Below are positions 1-11,137 of a stretch of 64,000 nucleotides of DNA, one piece after another. The position numbers and the translations under genes were made by a program. This DNA is from Candidatus Altimarinota bacterium (GTDB taxonomy: Bacteria > Patescibacteriota > Gracilibacteria > BD1-5 > UBA6164): assembly GCA_013368515.1 (NCBI GenBank), contig JABWCI010000001.1, forward strand, positions 62,001 through 126,000, read 5' to 3'. Within the stretch, counting starts at the first letter, position 1. Each line of letters opens with the position of its first letter. Under the pieces are notes generated by a model that saw only the letters and a list, made by a program, of their open reading frames with translations, was not told where the DNA came from and did not search any database.

Positions 1-1916
1 ATATTTACATTGAATATCATTTTGATAATCAAGTGCTTCAAATGGATCAGAAGTAAATCAAACTGGTAATTGTGTTGAATTTGTATAGTAAGGAGCTTCA
101 TTTGTTCAAGCCTGTATTATATTTGGTATTTGTTTTTTATCTTCTTTTGCAAATCTATATGTTGTTCATTCTGCTGGAGTTGCTTCTAGATTATACAAAT
201 TTCCTGTTTCTTCTTGATATTCTTTTAATTTATCTCTCATAAACTCAATCATTTCCATAGCAAATTCTTTTCAAAAATCACTTGAAACATCTTCTTTTCA
301 TGAAGTAAAATTTAATATAGCTTCATTCATTCAATTCAGTCAGATAGTAGAAAAATGATTTCTAAAACTTCTTAAATATCTATAAGTATATGGATATAAA
401 CCTGATTCTAACCAATGAGTTATTGTTTTTCTTTTTAATTCAAGAGATATTTTTGCTTGTTCCATAAGATAATTAACTCTTTTTTTAAATTCATCTTTAT
501 TTCATTTGCAATTATATCAAATTCTTGCCATATTTATAGTAACTACTCCGATACTTCATGTCATTTCTGCACTTCAAAATAATCAGTTTCATCTTTTTTC
601 AAGTTGAGTTAAATCAAGTTGTAATCTACAACACATAGATCTAACAGCACCTGGAGTATAAGCATCTGGATTTTTTACTGTTTCATAATTACCTTCATTA
701 TTTTTAACTCTTTTAAATTGACTTCAAACAAAATTTTGAAAATATGGTAATCAATATTTTGCGGTCATTTCAAATAAATCATCTACCAAAGGTTCATCCC
801 AAGGAAAATCAGGAGTTATATTGTAAGTTGGAATAGGAAATGTAAAAACTCTTCATTTATGATCTCAAGCAACATAAACATCAATTAATGCTTTATTTAT
901 TATCTTCATTTCAGCTTCTAATTCACCATATTTTTTCTTATAATAACCTCTATCAATTCATCATAAAAATAATGCTTTTTCTTTTAAATCATCTGGACAA
1001 GTCCAATCAAGAGTTATATTTGTAAAAGGAGTTTGAGTTCACCATCTACTAGGTACATTTAAACCAAAAACAAAATTTTGCATTTGTTGATATACATATT
1101 TATATGTTTTATCATATATATATTTTTCTTTTTTATCTTGTGATTCAAAATTAACTCAAAGCTCTAATAATTCTTTTTCAAGTTCTTCTTTATATTTATG
1201 TACAAATGGAGCTAGATAAGTATCAAAACTAGAAAATGCTTGTGCTCAAGCCCATTCATTTTGCAGTGTTCATAAAAAATTTATCATTTGATTTACTGCT
1301 GCTTGCAAATTTCTTGCTGGTGCTGAATCTATTCTATTATCACTTCAATTAAATCATTCTTCAAGTAATTGTCTCAGACTCCAACCAGCACAATAACCTG
1401 AAAACATATCTAGATCATGTATATGAAAATCAGCATTTCTATGTAAATTTCAAATCTCATTTGGATAAATATGACTAAGCCAATAATTTGCTGTAACTTT
1501 TCAAGAAATATTTAAAATCATACCTCATAAAGAATATCATGAATTTGCATTTGCATTTACTCTCCAATCTGATTTTTGTAAATATTCCTCCATAGAAGTT
1601 CAAACTTCAATAACAACTTTTTTATCAATTCTTTCTACTTTTCTTTTTTCTCTGTATAAAATAAATGATTTTGCAATACTATCATGTCATTCTTTAATAA
1701 GTATTTCTTCTATAGTATCTTGTATATTTTCAACACTAGGTATATTATTTCATACTTTTTTTTCTACTAAATCAATAACCAAATTTGTCATAGCACTTAC
1801 ATGAGAAAAATCATTTCAATCACAAGATTTTATAGCAGAAATTATTGCTTTTTCTATTTTTTCTCTATCAAAGCTAACTATAGCTCAATTTCTCTTAACA
1901 ATTTTATATATAGCCA
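1..1916 (-). CDS. nrdD: Anaerobic ribonucleoside-triphosphate reductase (class III), 3' end outside window
   Basis: Reduces ribonucleoside triphosphates to deoxyribonucleotides in the absence of oxygen using a glycyl radical. About 638 codons are present; the C-terminal glycyl-radical motif lies beyond the left edge. The N-terminus (about residues 1-95, beginning MAIYKIVKRNGAIVSFDR) is an ATP-cone allosteric domain. Further on, the stretch VRSMCCRLQLDLT contains the cysteine pair typical of NrdD. About ten percent of early codons are in-frame TGA at glycine positions. The start ATG is the first after an upstream stop and lies behind a perfect hairpin and a pair of NrdR boxes, so NrdR control is likely. 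The activase nrdG is not visible and may lie to the left. Confidence 0.93.
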
Positions 1917-1940
1917 TATTTTATACCATTTAAAACAATT

Positions 1941-1993
1941 AAAAACTACATATTGTATATAGTTAAAATCACTATATACAATATGTAGTTTTT
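1941..1993. terminator. Perfect 23-bp inverted repeat in the nrdD leader
   Basis: Arms 1941-1963 and 1971-1993 are exactly complementary around a 7-nt loop and flanked by A/T runs. On the minus strand it follows the small gene ending at 2097 and precedes nrdD by 25 bp, so it can terminate that gene or act as an attenuator inside the nrdD leader. The arms also resemble a degenerate NrdR-like AT palindrome, so a protein-binding role is possible. Confidence 0.6.
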
Positions 1994-2051
1994 TCAAAGA
2001 AATAATATAAATTTTAAATTGACTATTTTTTAATTTATTTTGATTACTTTA

Positions 2052-2094
2052 CAATATATAGTATATATAAATAAAATTATACCACTATATATAG
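2052..2094. promoter_or_regulatory. Tandem NrdR-box operator upstream of nrdD
   Basis: CAATATATAG (2052-2061) and CTATATATAG (2085-2094) both match the core of the NrdR box (CWATATATWG within ACACWATATATWGTGT) exactly. Their starts are 33 bp apart, about three helical turns, as in known tandem NrdR sites. They lie about 140 bp upstream of the nrdD start. NrdR represses ribonucleotide reductase genes when dATP/ATP is high. No nrdR gene is in the window, and no comparable pair is seen upstream of nrdA. Confidence 0.72.
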
Positions 2095-2096
2095 CA

Positions 2097-2405
2097 TTAT
2101 CCAATATTAAAAGCTCTTTTAAGAGAATCAATATTTGGATTTGTTCAAGTTCAGCTAGGTTTATTTTTTTCTAATCTATCTATAATATTTAAAGTTGATA
2201 AATTTAAAACAATTTCTACCATTTTTTTATATTCTATTTCTAAAGCATCAACTTCTTCTTGAGTAGTTCAAGAAGATAACATATAATCTTTACTTCATAA
2301 AACAAACCCCGTATTTCAAAAATAATCTTCTAATCTATCTCACGATTCTTGATTAATTTTTGAAACCTCATTTATTTTTTGCTTCAATTCTGGAGATTTT
2401 TGCAT
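2097..2405 (-). CDS. Small uncharacterised protein (102 aa)
   Basis: Starts MQKSPELKQKINEVSKINQE and ends in TAA after seven in-frame TGA (Gly) codons. It is mostly charged and predicted helical, with no signal peptide, membrane segment or cysteine motif. It sits between nrdA and nrdD on the same strand; the NrdR boxes begin immediately after its stop. It may be co-regulated with the reductases, but I do not recognise the family. A small regulatory or accessory role is only a guess from position. Confidence 0.7.
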
Positions 2406-2480
2406 AATTAATTTAATATAAATTTAATATCAAATTAATTATAACATATATAATGTATCTTGTAAAATTTTATTAATTTA

Positions 2481-2510
2481 ATAAATAAGCACTTAAAAGT
2501 GCTTATTTAT
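2481..2510 (-). terminator. Hairpin at the end of nrdA
   Basis: A perfect 14-bp stem (2481-2494 with 2497-2510) with a 2-nt loop, touching the nrdA stop codon and followed on the minus strand by a T/A-rich tail. Likely intrinsic terminator of nrdA; the U tract is weak. Confidence 0.6.
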
Positions 2511-5122
2511 TACCCACTACAACTACTACATTCTTTTACTTCAAGGCTCATAGATCTAACATAATAAACTGTTTTTATACCTTCTCTATGTGCTTTAAAA
2601 TAATATTCATAAAGTTCTTTTGGAGAAACATTTGCAGGATTAATCATCCATTCAAAACTTATAGATTGGTCAATCCATTTATATATAACTGAAACCATAT
2701 CTATAACATCATTCATATTCATATTTACATACTCTTTATAGTACCAAAAATTATCTTCATTTAGATTTGGAGCTACATTTACACTTGGAGCTATAGCATT
2801 TGTTTCAACAAAATACTTTTTATAAATAGGTAAAATAGATGCTGTCGTACCAACAACTAAAGCTGTAGAAGTATTTGGTGCTGGAGCTAGGTGATAAGCA
2901 AATCTTACTCAAGTTTTTTTGATATTTTCTATTAATTCTAACCATTCAGCACTCATTTGAGAATTATTTCTAAACCAATTTGCATCTTTTCAAAGTAAAA
3001 TTCATTTTGACCATTCACTACCTTGATATACTTCATATGTTCATCTAGCAGTAGCTAACTCATTTGATGCTTTAAGTGTTTCATAAGCATATTTTTCAAA
3101 TAATTTATCTACTATATCTCTTGCTTCTTTACTATCATAAGCCAATTTATTTACAGCTAGATATTCTGCTAGTCATAGAAATCAAAGTCATACTGATCTA
3201 TATTTTTTTGCAGTTTTTTCAGCTTCCCTTATAGGATAAAAATTTAAATCTATAACATTATCTAAAATTCTCATAGCTATAGGTAAAACTTTTTCTATTT
3301 GTTCTTTTGTATTTACTTTTGCTACATTTATAGAAGCAAGATTACAAACCACACTATCTCCTGGTTCATATTTAATAACAATTTGTCAGTCCTCTATTGT
3401 TTCTTCTATAAATTTTGAAGGACTAGTATTTTGACAAATTTCTACACAAAGTTGAGTAGAATATATATTTCAAGCATGTTTATTTGGATTTGCTCTATTT
3501 ACAGTATCTCTAAAGAATGCATAAGGCATACCAGTTTCAACTGTTGTTTTTAAATATTTTTTAAATAAATCACGAGCAGAAACTACTTCTTTTAATTCTA
3601 AGTCATCATTTTTTTCACATTTTCTATAAAATTCTTCAAATTCAACTCAAAAATGATCTTGTAATCTTTTACCTGTTTTATCAGTTATTTCTTTTGGATC
3701 AAAAAGTGTCCAATTTTCATCATTTGCAACTCTTTCCATAAATAAATCTGGAAATGTTACAGCTGGAAATACATCAAAAGCTTTACTTCTAATATCTCAA
3801 GTTTCAGTTTGTAAATCTAAGAAACTATAAATATCTCTATGAAAAACATCCAATGTAACCGAAATTGCTCATGCTCTAGCTCATAATTGATTTACAGCAA
3901 CAGCAGTATCATTAATAACTTTAATCCAAGGGTTTACTCATCAAGCAGCACCTTTTACTCATCTAATATAACCTCATCTACTTCTTATATTTCAAAGATA
4001 AACTCAAATTCATCAACCAAATTTAGAAACTTGAGCCATATTTTCTATAGAGTGATAAATAGCTCTTAAATCATCTTCAATATTAAATTTAAAACAACTA
4101 GATAATTGATGAAAATTTGTTCTAGCATTTAAAAGAGTTGGAGTTGGAAGTGAAATTTTTCCAGAAGCACAATAATCATAGATCTTTTTTGCTGTTTTTA
4201 ATCTAGTTTCTTTTGATTCTGGCATAGCTAAAAATAATGCTATACTCATATACATTTCTTGAGGTAATTCTTTTACTTTTTTATTTGGATTTAAAAGATA
4301 TCTCTTTTTATACATCAAAATAGTTGTATAATTGTACTCAAAATCATAATCTTTTTTTAGATATTTACCAGCTTCTAATATATCTTCTTTAGTATAATAA
4401 TCATAGAAATTCTTTGAATATAATCATGATTTTACATACTCATCAAATAATTCAGCATAATGTTTTGCTTCATAGATTTTTTTGATATCCATTTTTCTAT
4501 TGTTTGAAGCTTCTTTATATAGATCAATCAAAGCCAATCTTCAAGCAATAAATTGCCAAGAAGTATTTTCAATAGAAATCAAGTCTATAGCTGATTTGAT
4601 AAGCATTTTAGTTATATCGCTTGTTTTCATACCTTCAACGATATATTTTTTCAAACTATCACTTATCTCTTCAAATCTACATTTACGAGCAAGTCAATAA
4701 CTTACAATTTTGTAAGTTTTTTCTACTTTGCTCATATCAAAATTTTCTTTTTTTCAATTTGTTTTAGTAATTTTAAAAGTGTTTTCTAATAGCTTCTTTT
4801 CTACTTTTTCTTTTGCTAATTCTCTTGCTTCTGCTCTTTTATTTCTATAAATAATAAAATGCTTCATTACTTCAAAATATCCAGATTCCATAAGCTCTCT
4901 TTCTACTTGATCTTGAATCATTTCAATAGTTATAAATTGAGATTTATCAAATTTTTCTAATTTTAGATTCAGAGATTCTATTACTCTATCAGTAACAATA
5001 TCTACAAAACTTAAATCTTTTTCACCCACACTTTCAGCAGCTTTTTCAATAACTCTTTCTATTCTAGATCTGTCAAAATTTACTAGGTCTCAATCTCTAG
5101 TTTTAATAACTTTAATAACCAT
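2510..5122 (-). CDS. nrdA: Ribonucleoside-diphosphate reductase, class I alpha subunit
   Basis: Large catalytic subunit, 870 aa, of the oxygen-dependent class I reductase. Two ATP-cone modules lie in tandem (about residues 1-95 and 115-200). The three active-site cysteines are visible: LSSCFKFN (C225 equivalent in E. coli), TQLCVEI (C439, thiyl radical) and VVCNLASIN (C462). The C-terminus ends ECSSCSG, the CxxC pair that exchanges electrons with thioredoxin or glutaredoxin. The substrate and loop motifs GGGIGV and YRSVGLGFLG are intact. The radical-generating beta subunit (nrdB) is not adjacent and must be elsewhere. Duplicated ATP-cones are found in several NrdA subgroups. Having both class I and class III enzymes suggests life across oxic and anoxic conditions. 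Confidence 0.95.
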
Positions 5123-5342
5123 AAAAACCAATATAAAAAAATAAAGTGACTTAGAGCAATTTAATGATTTTTAAAATTTTTGCTAACAATTTTAGAACAA
5201 CCTTGTTAAATATTTTTTTTACAATGTTAAAAAAGGTTTTTAAAGTGTCTAAAAATAAATATCTCCGGCTTTTTAACATTTAACAAAACAATATTTTCAA
5301 AAAATAGCAATACATAAAAATATAATCACATAATATTTTTAT

Positions 5343-5384
5343 AAAATAAAAAGCTTTTAATCTAAGATAAAAGCTTTTTATTTT
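5343..5384 (-). terminator. Intrinsic terminator overlapping the rmuC stop
   Basis: Perfect 17-bp stem (5343-5359 with 5368-5384) flanked by A and T runs. The rmuC stop codon (5383-5385) lies in the stem, so translation and termination are tightly packed. The 260 bp between here and nrdA hold no gene; they are AT-rich and should include the nrdA promoter. Confidence 0.75.
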
Positions 5385-6429
5385 ATTCTGGTTTATTTAG
5401 TTGTATTATGTTACTATCTTTTTCTTCACCTGTTATTTTAACAACATCTTTTTCTATAAGATTAAATTTTTTATAAGCATTGTTATAATGATTTACACTC
5501 GTAGATAAACTATTTCAAAGCTTTTCAAGATATTCTTCATAAGCATCAAGATGACGAGAAAGTTTTTCTACATGTCTTTTTATATCTTGGGCTTTTTCTT
5601 CTATTTGAAGAGCTCTAAGACCTTGCATAACAGTTTGCAAATATGCATAAAAACTAGTTGGACTTACTATAATTACTTTTTTTTCTTTAAAAGCATACTC
5701 TATTAGATCAATAGTATTTGATTTCAAAGTTCATATCTTATTTACAAGTAAATCGTAATAAATTCATTCACTTGGAATAAACATAAAAGCAAAATCCATA
5801 GTTCCCTCACTAGGTCTTATGTATTTACTTGTTTCATCTATTCTTTTCTTTAAATCACTTTTAAAATCTTTTATATAGATTTCTTTTTGAACTAAATTAT
5901 CCTCTCCGAGTATTTTATTATAATTTTCAAGAGAAAATTTAGAATCTATAGGTATAATCTTGTCTTTTACAAATATAACTCAGTCAACTATTTCTCAGTT
6001 TGTAAAACTATATTGTAATTCAAAATTATCTGGAGGAAGTATATTTTTAAGTACATTTTCTAAAAAATATTCTCACAAAATACCTCTTTGTTTAGGATTT
6101 TTAAGTATAGATTCAAGTCATTCTAATTGACTTCAAATATCTTTTATTTGCTTATTTGTTTCTTCTAAACTTGATAATTTTTTTGTGATTTCTTCTATTT
6201 TTTGACTTGCTTCTTTTGAAATACTAGTATTTATTTCTCATTGTCTCATAGTATTTCTATTTGATTCTGACAATTTAAAATCAAGACTTTTGTTAAGTGC
6301 TAATATCTGATCTTGAAGTAATCTAAAACTATCATTTGAATTAGTTTTATTTCACAATTTTGAAAAAAGATAAAAAATAACTGCAAGCAATACAAAAACA
6401 ACGAGTATTAAAACTACTTCTAAATTCAT
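5383..6429 (-). CDS. rmuC: RmuC family DNA recombination protein
   Basis: 348 aa. The N-terminal 20 residues form a membrane anchor (NLEVVLILVVFVLLAVIFYL), followed by a coiled-coil stretch (about 30-110) and the RmuC nuclease-fold domain. Family motifs visible include KQRGILGEYFLENVL, VDGVIFVKDKIIPIDSKF and EGTMDFAFMFIPSEG. The IDSKF lysine region is the PD-(D/E)XK-like core. RmuC limits rearrangements at inverted repeats; its biochemical activity is poorly defined. It is followed upstream in the same direction by ruvA, consistent with a recombination pair. Slightly shorter than E. coli RmuC, mostly in the coiled coil and tail. Confidence 0.93.
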
Positions 6430-6450
6430 AATTTTCTTTTAAAAAATATT

Positions 6451-7041
6451 TTAACTCAAACTTTTAATAACATATGGAATTATATCTTTTGTTTCATTTA
6501 TTCCTTCTGGTAAATTAAATAAAACATTGTCTATATCTTTTGGATTATATCACATAGCAGTAAGAGTTGATTTGATAGAAGAGTGAAGTGATGAATCTAT
6601 ATTATTTGCTTTTAATACATTTTCAGTTTTTCTAAAATCTATGGCAAATTCTTTATCTTTTAATTCTAAAATGATTTTTTCAGCCATTTTTTTACCTACT
6701 CATTTTATACTTTCTATAGTTTTATTATCTTCTCATTTTATAGCCATAATAAGTCTTTCAATTCAAAGAGACAATATTTGCATAGCTACTTTTCAACCTA
6801 TTCAAGAGATTTTTATAAGTTCTCCAAAAACTTTTTTTTCTTCTTTTTCTATAAATCAAAAAAGATTTTCACTATTTTCTGTTTTGTAGTGATAAATAAA
6901 TAATTCTACTTCTTCCAAAGTAGCAAGTTTTGAATATGTAAGCTCATTTATAAGCACTTCATATCCTACTCAACTATTTGTTAAAATAGTCATATTAGTG
7001 AAATCTAAATCAATTATTTTTCAAGTTATATATGAAATCAT
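6451..7041 (-). CDS. ruvA: Holliday junction branch migration protein RuvA
   Basis: 196 aa, the usual RuvA length. Domain I is an OB fold (MISYITGKIIDLDF), domain II carries two helix-hairpin-helix motifs (ISGIGGKVAMQIL and IKGVGKKMAEKIILELK), where half of the glycines are TGA codons, and the C-terminal domain III (about 140-196) would contact RuvB. RuvA binds four-way junctions as a tetramer and loads the RuvB motor. ruvB and ruvC are not in the window. The gap to rmuC is 21 bp, so they are probably one transcript. Confidence 0.95.
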
Positions 7042-7056
7042 AGTGGGTTTGTTAGT

Positions 7057-7593
7057 TTAAATAATAGAGTTTTTAATTAATAAATTTTGTTCCTTTTTAA
7101 TTAAATAATTTTCTATACTTTCTTTTAAATCAACCAAATATTGAAAATACTGACTTTCAAACTTTCCAATAATTTCAAATAGCTCTTCATTTGATTCTTG
7201 ATTAGATCAATATAATTTTCTAGATAAATCTATTATAGACTCATAATTCTTATATGTAATAGTATATTTATCTGTATGAATTTTTAATTCTGGTATATAA
7301 ATGCTTATTAAATTATTTATATAATCTTTATCATTCCAATATTTATTAATTTTATCTAAATCATTTTCAATATTTTTAGTATTTTCAATTTTCATACTAA
7401 TGAGATTATTTTTAACCTCATCAATTTTTTCTAATAAGATAAAGCATTTTTCTTTTTGTAGAAAATGTTTTTCTCTACTAAATGAAAGCTTAAAAAACAT
7501 TTTTTCTTTATCTTTATCTAAAAAATGTTTTATTAGTACTCATATAAATGATCAAAATCAAATCGCTGTTAAGTATTGAAAAAAAATATCCAT
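7057..7593 (-). CDS. Uncharacterised membrane-anchored protein (178 aa)
   Basis: Starts MDIFFQYLTAIGFGSFIGVL: one N-terminal membrane helix, then a long charged helical region, probably coiled coil, with no cysteine or catalytic motif. The 15-bp spacing to ruvA suggests one transcription unit. A downstream ATG at codon 32 exists, but the longer form adds a convincing membrane helix containing TGA-Gly codons, so I prefer it. Family not recognised. Confidence 0.7.
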
Positions 7594-7615
7594 ATTTTAT
7601 TTTTACATTTTAAAA

Positions 7616-8065
7616 TTACTCTCATTTAAGCTTTTTTAATCTTTCATCAAATAAATCACAATTATTACTATCTTTAGATGAGTCAGAAAAGTTACTAAGC
7701 CATAAACATCTATCAATGTTTCATTCCCTCCAAAGTGTTCAACTTGGAATTAGAAAATACATTGTTTTTGATATGTTGTTATAATAATAATCTTCTTTTA
7801 ATACCCAAAGACAATCATTTTTTTCCATTGAATAAAAGCTTTCAATAAATGAATATTCGAAATCATTCAATATTGCATTTTTTTCATCAATAAGTTTTTT
7901 ATATGTATCAGATTTTTTTGCACATTCTTGTTTTTTCTCAAAAGTATCGTCTTGAATTTGCTTTTCTAGTTTCGCAATTTTTTTATCTTTTTCATCATTC
8001 CAATCTATTGAACAACTTGATAAAACAAATGTTAACATTATTAATAAAACAATTATTTTTCTCAT
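7616..8065 (-). CDS. Small lipoprotein (149 aa)
   Basis: The N-terminus MRKIIVLLIMLTFVLSSC is a type II signal peptide with a lipobox (LSSC), so the protein should be lipidated at Cys18 and anchored outside the cytoplasmic membrane; the lipoprotein signal peptidase lspA is present at 17.2 kb. The mature part is Lys/Glu-rich (coiled coil about 27-65), then carries a Trp/Cys-containing C-terminal part. Not recognised. It shares orientation and 22-bp spacing with the membrane-anchored gene downstream. Confidence 0.72.
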
Positions 8066-8193
8066 ATTTACATTATATTAAAAATAAGTATATAACTAGT
8101 ATATAAATACTTTTCAAAAAAGCAAAAACTATTTTTGATTTATGGCTTTTTTTTATTATAATCTCAAGGCTTAATTATAAAAACAAAACAAAA

Positions 8194-10791
8194 ATGATAG
8201 AAAGCATTATTAAAGCCATATTTGGTGACCCTAGTGAAAAGAAAGTAAAAGAGATTTCTAGACTTGTAGAAAAAATAAAAGAATTTGAAAAAGCTCAAGA
8301 AAACTTCTCTTTAGAAGATATAAAAAATAAAACAACTGAATTTAAATCTAAATTTGAATGATTAGATTTCAAAGAAGCAGAAGATACAAAAAAAATTAAA
8401 GCAATTTTAAACGAAATAAAATGTGAAGCTTTTGCTCTAGTAAAAACTGCTGCAAAACTTATAAACGGTAAAACTTTTGAATTAAAAGATGGTAGAAGCA
8501 TAACTTGGAATATGATTCCTTATGATGTACAACTTATTTGAGGTTTAGCAATTCACGAATGAAATATAAGTGAAATGAAAACTTGAGAGTGAAAAACATT
8601 GGTTGCAACTCTTCCAGCATATCTAAATGCACTTACTTGAAATAGTGTTCATATAGTTACTGTAAATGATTATCTAGCTACTAGAGATAGTGGAGAAATG
8701 GGTATTTTGTATAGTGCTTTATGATTAACAACTTGAGTAGTTGTTAATTCTCAATGAAAACAAGCAAAAAAAGAAAATTATAAATGCGATATAGTTTATG
8801 CAACAAATAATGAATTAGGATTTGATTATCTTAGAGATAATATGGTTATTTCAAAAGATGATAAAGCTCAATCTAGATTATTTTTTGCTATTATAGATGA
8901 AGTTGATTCTATACTTATTGATGAAGCTAGAACTCCTCTTATTATTTCTATGCCTGACAATGAACCTACTAGTAAATATATGCAATTTGCTGCTCTTATA
9001 AAACATATGCAAAATGGTATACATTACAAAATTGATGAAAAACAAAAAACTGCAACTCTAACAGAAGATTGAATAAAAAAAATAGAAGAATTATTAAGAA
9101 TTGAAAATATATATGTTTCAGCTCATTATAATGATATTCATCATGTAGAAAATGCATTAAAAGCAATGGCTGTTTATCATAAAGATAAAGACTATTTAGT
9201 TATAAACTGAGAAGTTCAAATAGTTGACGAACATACAGGTAGAGTTTTGGCTGGTAGAAGATACTCTGAATGACTTCATCAAGCAATAGAAGCAAAAGAA
9301 AATGTAGAAATAAAACAAGAAAGTAAAACACTAGCATCTATTACATTTCAAAATTATTTTAGAATGTATTGGAAACTAGCTGGTATGACTGGTACTGCTC
9401 TTACTGAGGCTGAAGAGTTTTATAAAGTTTATTGACTTGATACTCTTGTAATTCCTACAAATAAGCCAATAGCTAGAGAAGATAGACCTGATTTACTTTT
9501 CAAAAATGAAAAAGGTAAATTTGATTATGTAATTAGACTTATAAAAGAATTAAATCAAACTTGACAACCAATTCTTGTTGGTACAGTTTCAGTAGAAAAA
9601 AGTGAATATTTAAGTGAAAGGTTAAAAAAAGAAAATATTCCTCATAGTGTATTGAATGCAAAATATCATGAAAGTGAAGCTGAAATAGTTGCTAAAGCTG
9701 GTCAAAAATGAGCAATAACAATTGCTACAAATATGGCTTGAAGAGGTACAGATATCAAACTTTGAGAATGAGTAAAAGAATTAGGTTGATTAATTATTCT
9801 TGGTACAGAAAAACATGAAACTAGAAGAATTGATAACCAACTTAGATGAAGAGCAGGTAGACAATGAGATCCTTGAGTTACTCAATTTCTTATATCGCCA
9901 AATGATGATATAATGAGAATATTTGGTTGAGATAAACTTTTTGGAGTATTTAATTCTCCTATGTTTGCTTCCCTTCCAGATGATGAACCATTAGCTCAAA
10001 GCGGTATGCTTACTAGAAAAGTGACTTGAGTACAAAAACAAGTAGAATGACATAATTTTGATGTAAGAAAACATATTTTAGAATATGATGATGTTATAAA
10101 CAAACATAGAAATATTATTTACTCTAGAAGAAATAAGATTCTTGACAGTGAAAATATTCATGATGATATAAAAAATATGATTATTTCTCAAATAAAATCT
10201 TTAGTTATATCTGAGTATACTAAAAATGAAAAAGCAAACAAAGAAATAATCCAAAAAGTAAATGAATTTTTATCTATAAAAGCTATAGATGATAAAATAG
10301 AAATTGATGATGTTAATGGGATAAAAGACTCTGATGAGTTAGCGTCTTATATAAGCGATATAGCAATAGAAGAATTTGAAAATCTTAAAAAAGAAGCTAT
10401 TAGTGAAGATGATTATTTTTCTCTAGAAAGAAGAATAGTTTTAAGCTCAATAGATGAATTATGGATGAGACATATAGATTCTATGAGTAGATTAAGAGAA
10501 GAAGTTGCTTTTGAATGATATGCTCAAAAAAATCCTCTAGTTGTTTACAAAGAAAAAGCTTATTACAAATTTAGAGATCTTATAAATGAAATAGAATTTA
10601 AAGTTGTAAAAGCTATATTTTCTATCAAAAAAATAGAACAAGTTGAACAAATAGATCTTTCAAAACAAGATTTAGAATTTAATGAGGTAGATTTAGAAGA
10701 ATTATTAAAAATAAAAGAAGAAAAAACAGAAAACAAAAATCCTCTATTTAAAGAGAAAAACAATGAATCGAAAGTTAGAATAAGAGTTTAA
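8194..10791 (+). CDS. secA: Preprotein translocase ATPase SecA
   Basis: 865 aa motor that drives unfolded preproteins through SecYEG at the cytoplasmic membrane. Walker A is TGEGKT at residues 130-135, both glycines written TGA, a clear demonstration of code 25. Also present: Walker B with [18 protein letters not shown], the cross-linking region, the motif TNMAGRGTDIKLG, and helicase motif VI (QLRGRAGRQGDPG). The helical scaffold and helical wing follow ([14 protein letters not shown]). The C-terminal zinc-binding tail of many SecA proteins is absent; it ends in a charged tail. Divergent from the lipoprotein gene; the 128-bp intergenic region should hold both promoters. Confidence 0.97.
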
Positions 10792-10828
10792 AAAAATGAA
10801 AAGTATAATTTTACTTTTCATTTTTTTG
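10791..10828 (+). terminator. secA intrinsic terminator
   Basis: Stem 10791-10805 with 10812-10826 and a run of seven T; begins at the last base of the secA stop codon. Confidence 0.8.
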
Positions 10829-10886
10829 TGTTTTAATAAAAAGTATGTTAGAATTTACTTACATTAATAATTAATCATATAAAAAT

Positions 10887-11036
10887 ATGAAAACAAAAAT
10901 AAAAAATATTGCAAATGCAATAAAAGCTTGGGATGAAAAACATACTAATTTCCATTCTGGTACTTATATGTTAATTTTCTTAACTGCTGCAGCAGAAGTT
11001 GCTTTTACATTAAATCAAGCATCAGCAGCATTATAA
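10887..11036 (+). CDS. 49-aa membrane peptide
   Basis: MKTKIKNIANAIKAWDEKHT followed by a segment with one hydrophobic helix (YMLIFLTAAAEVAFTL) and the tail NQASAAL. It is bounded by the secA terminator on one side and its own strong terminator on the other, so it is a single-gene transcript. There is no TGA codon; its one glycine is GGT. A signal-like C-terminal AxA motif is present. The clean start/stop, spacing and terminator argue for a real gene, but no family is recognised; conservation in related genomes would settle it. Confidence 0.6.
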   Translation: MKTKIKNIANAIKAWDEKHTNFHSGTYMLIFLTAAAEVAFTLNQASAAL

Positions 11037-11065
11037 AAAGTCATTAAAAAATGACTTTTTTTTTT
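11036..11065 (+). terminator. Terminator of the 49-aa peptide gene
   Basis: Stem AAAAGTCATT / AATGACTTTT followed by ten T, starting at the stop codon. Confidence 0.8.
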
Positions 11066-11137
11066 GTCAATAGTATTTTATAGTATATATAAATAAAATG
11101 TGATAATATAATATAAATATTTTTATAACATATTAAA

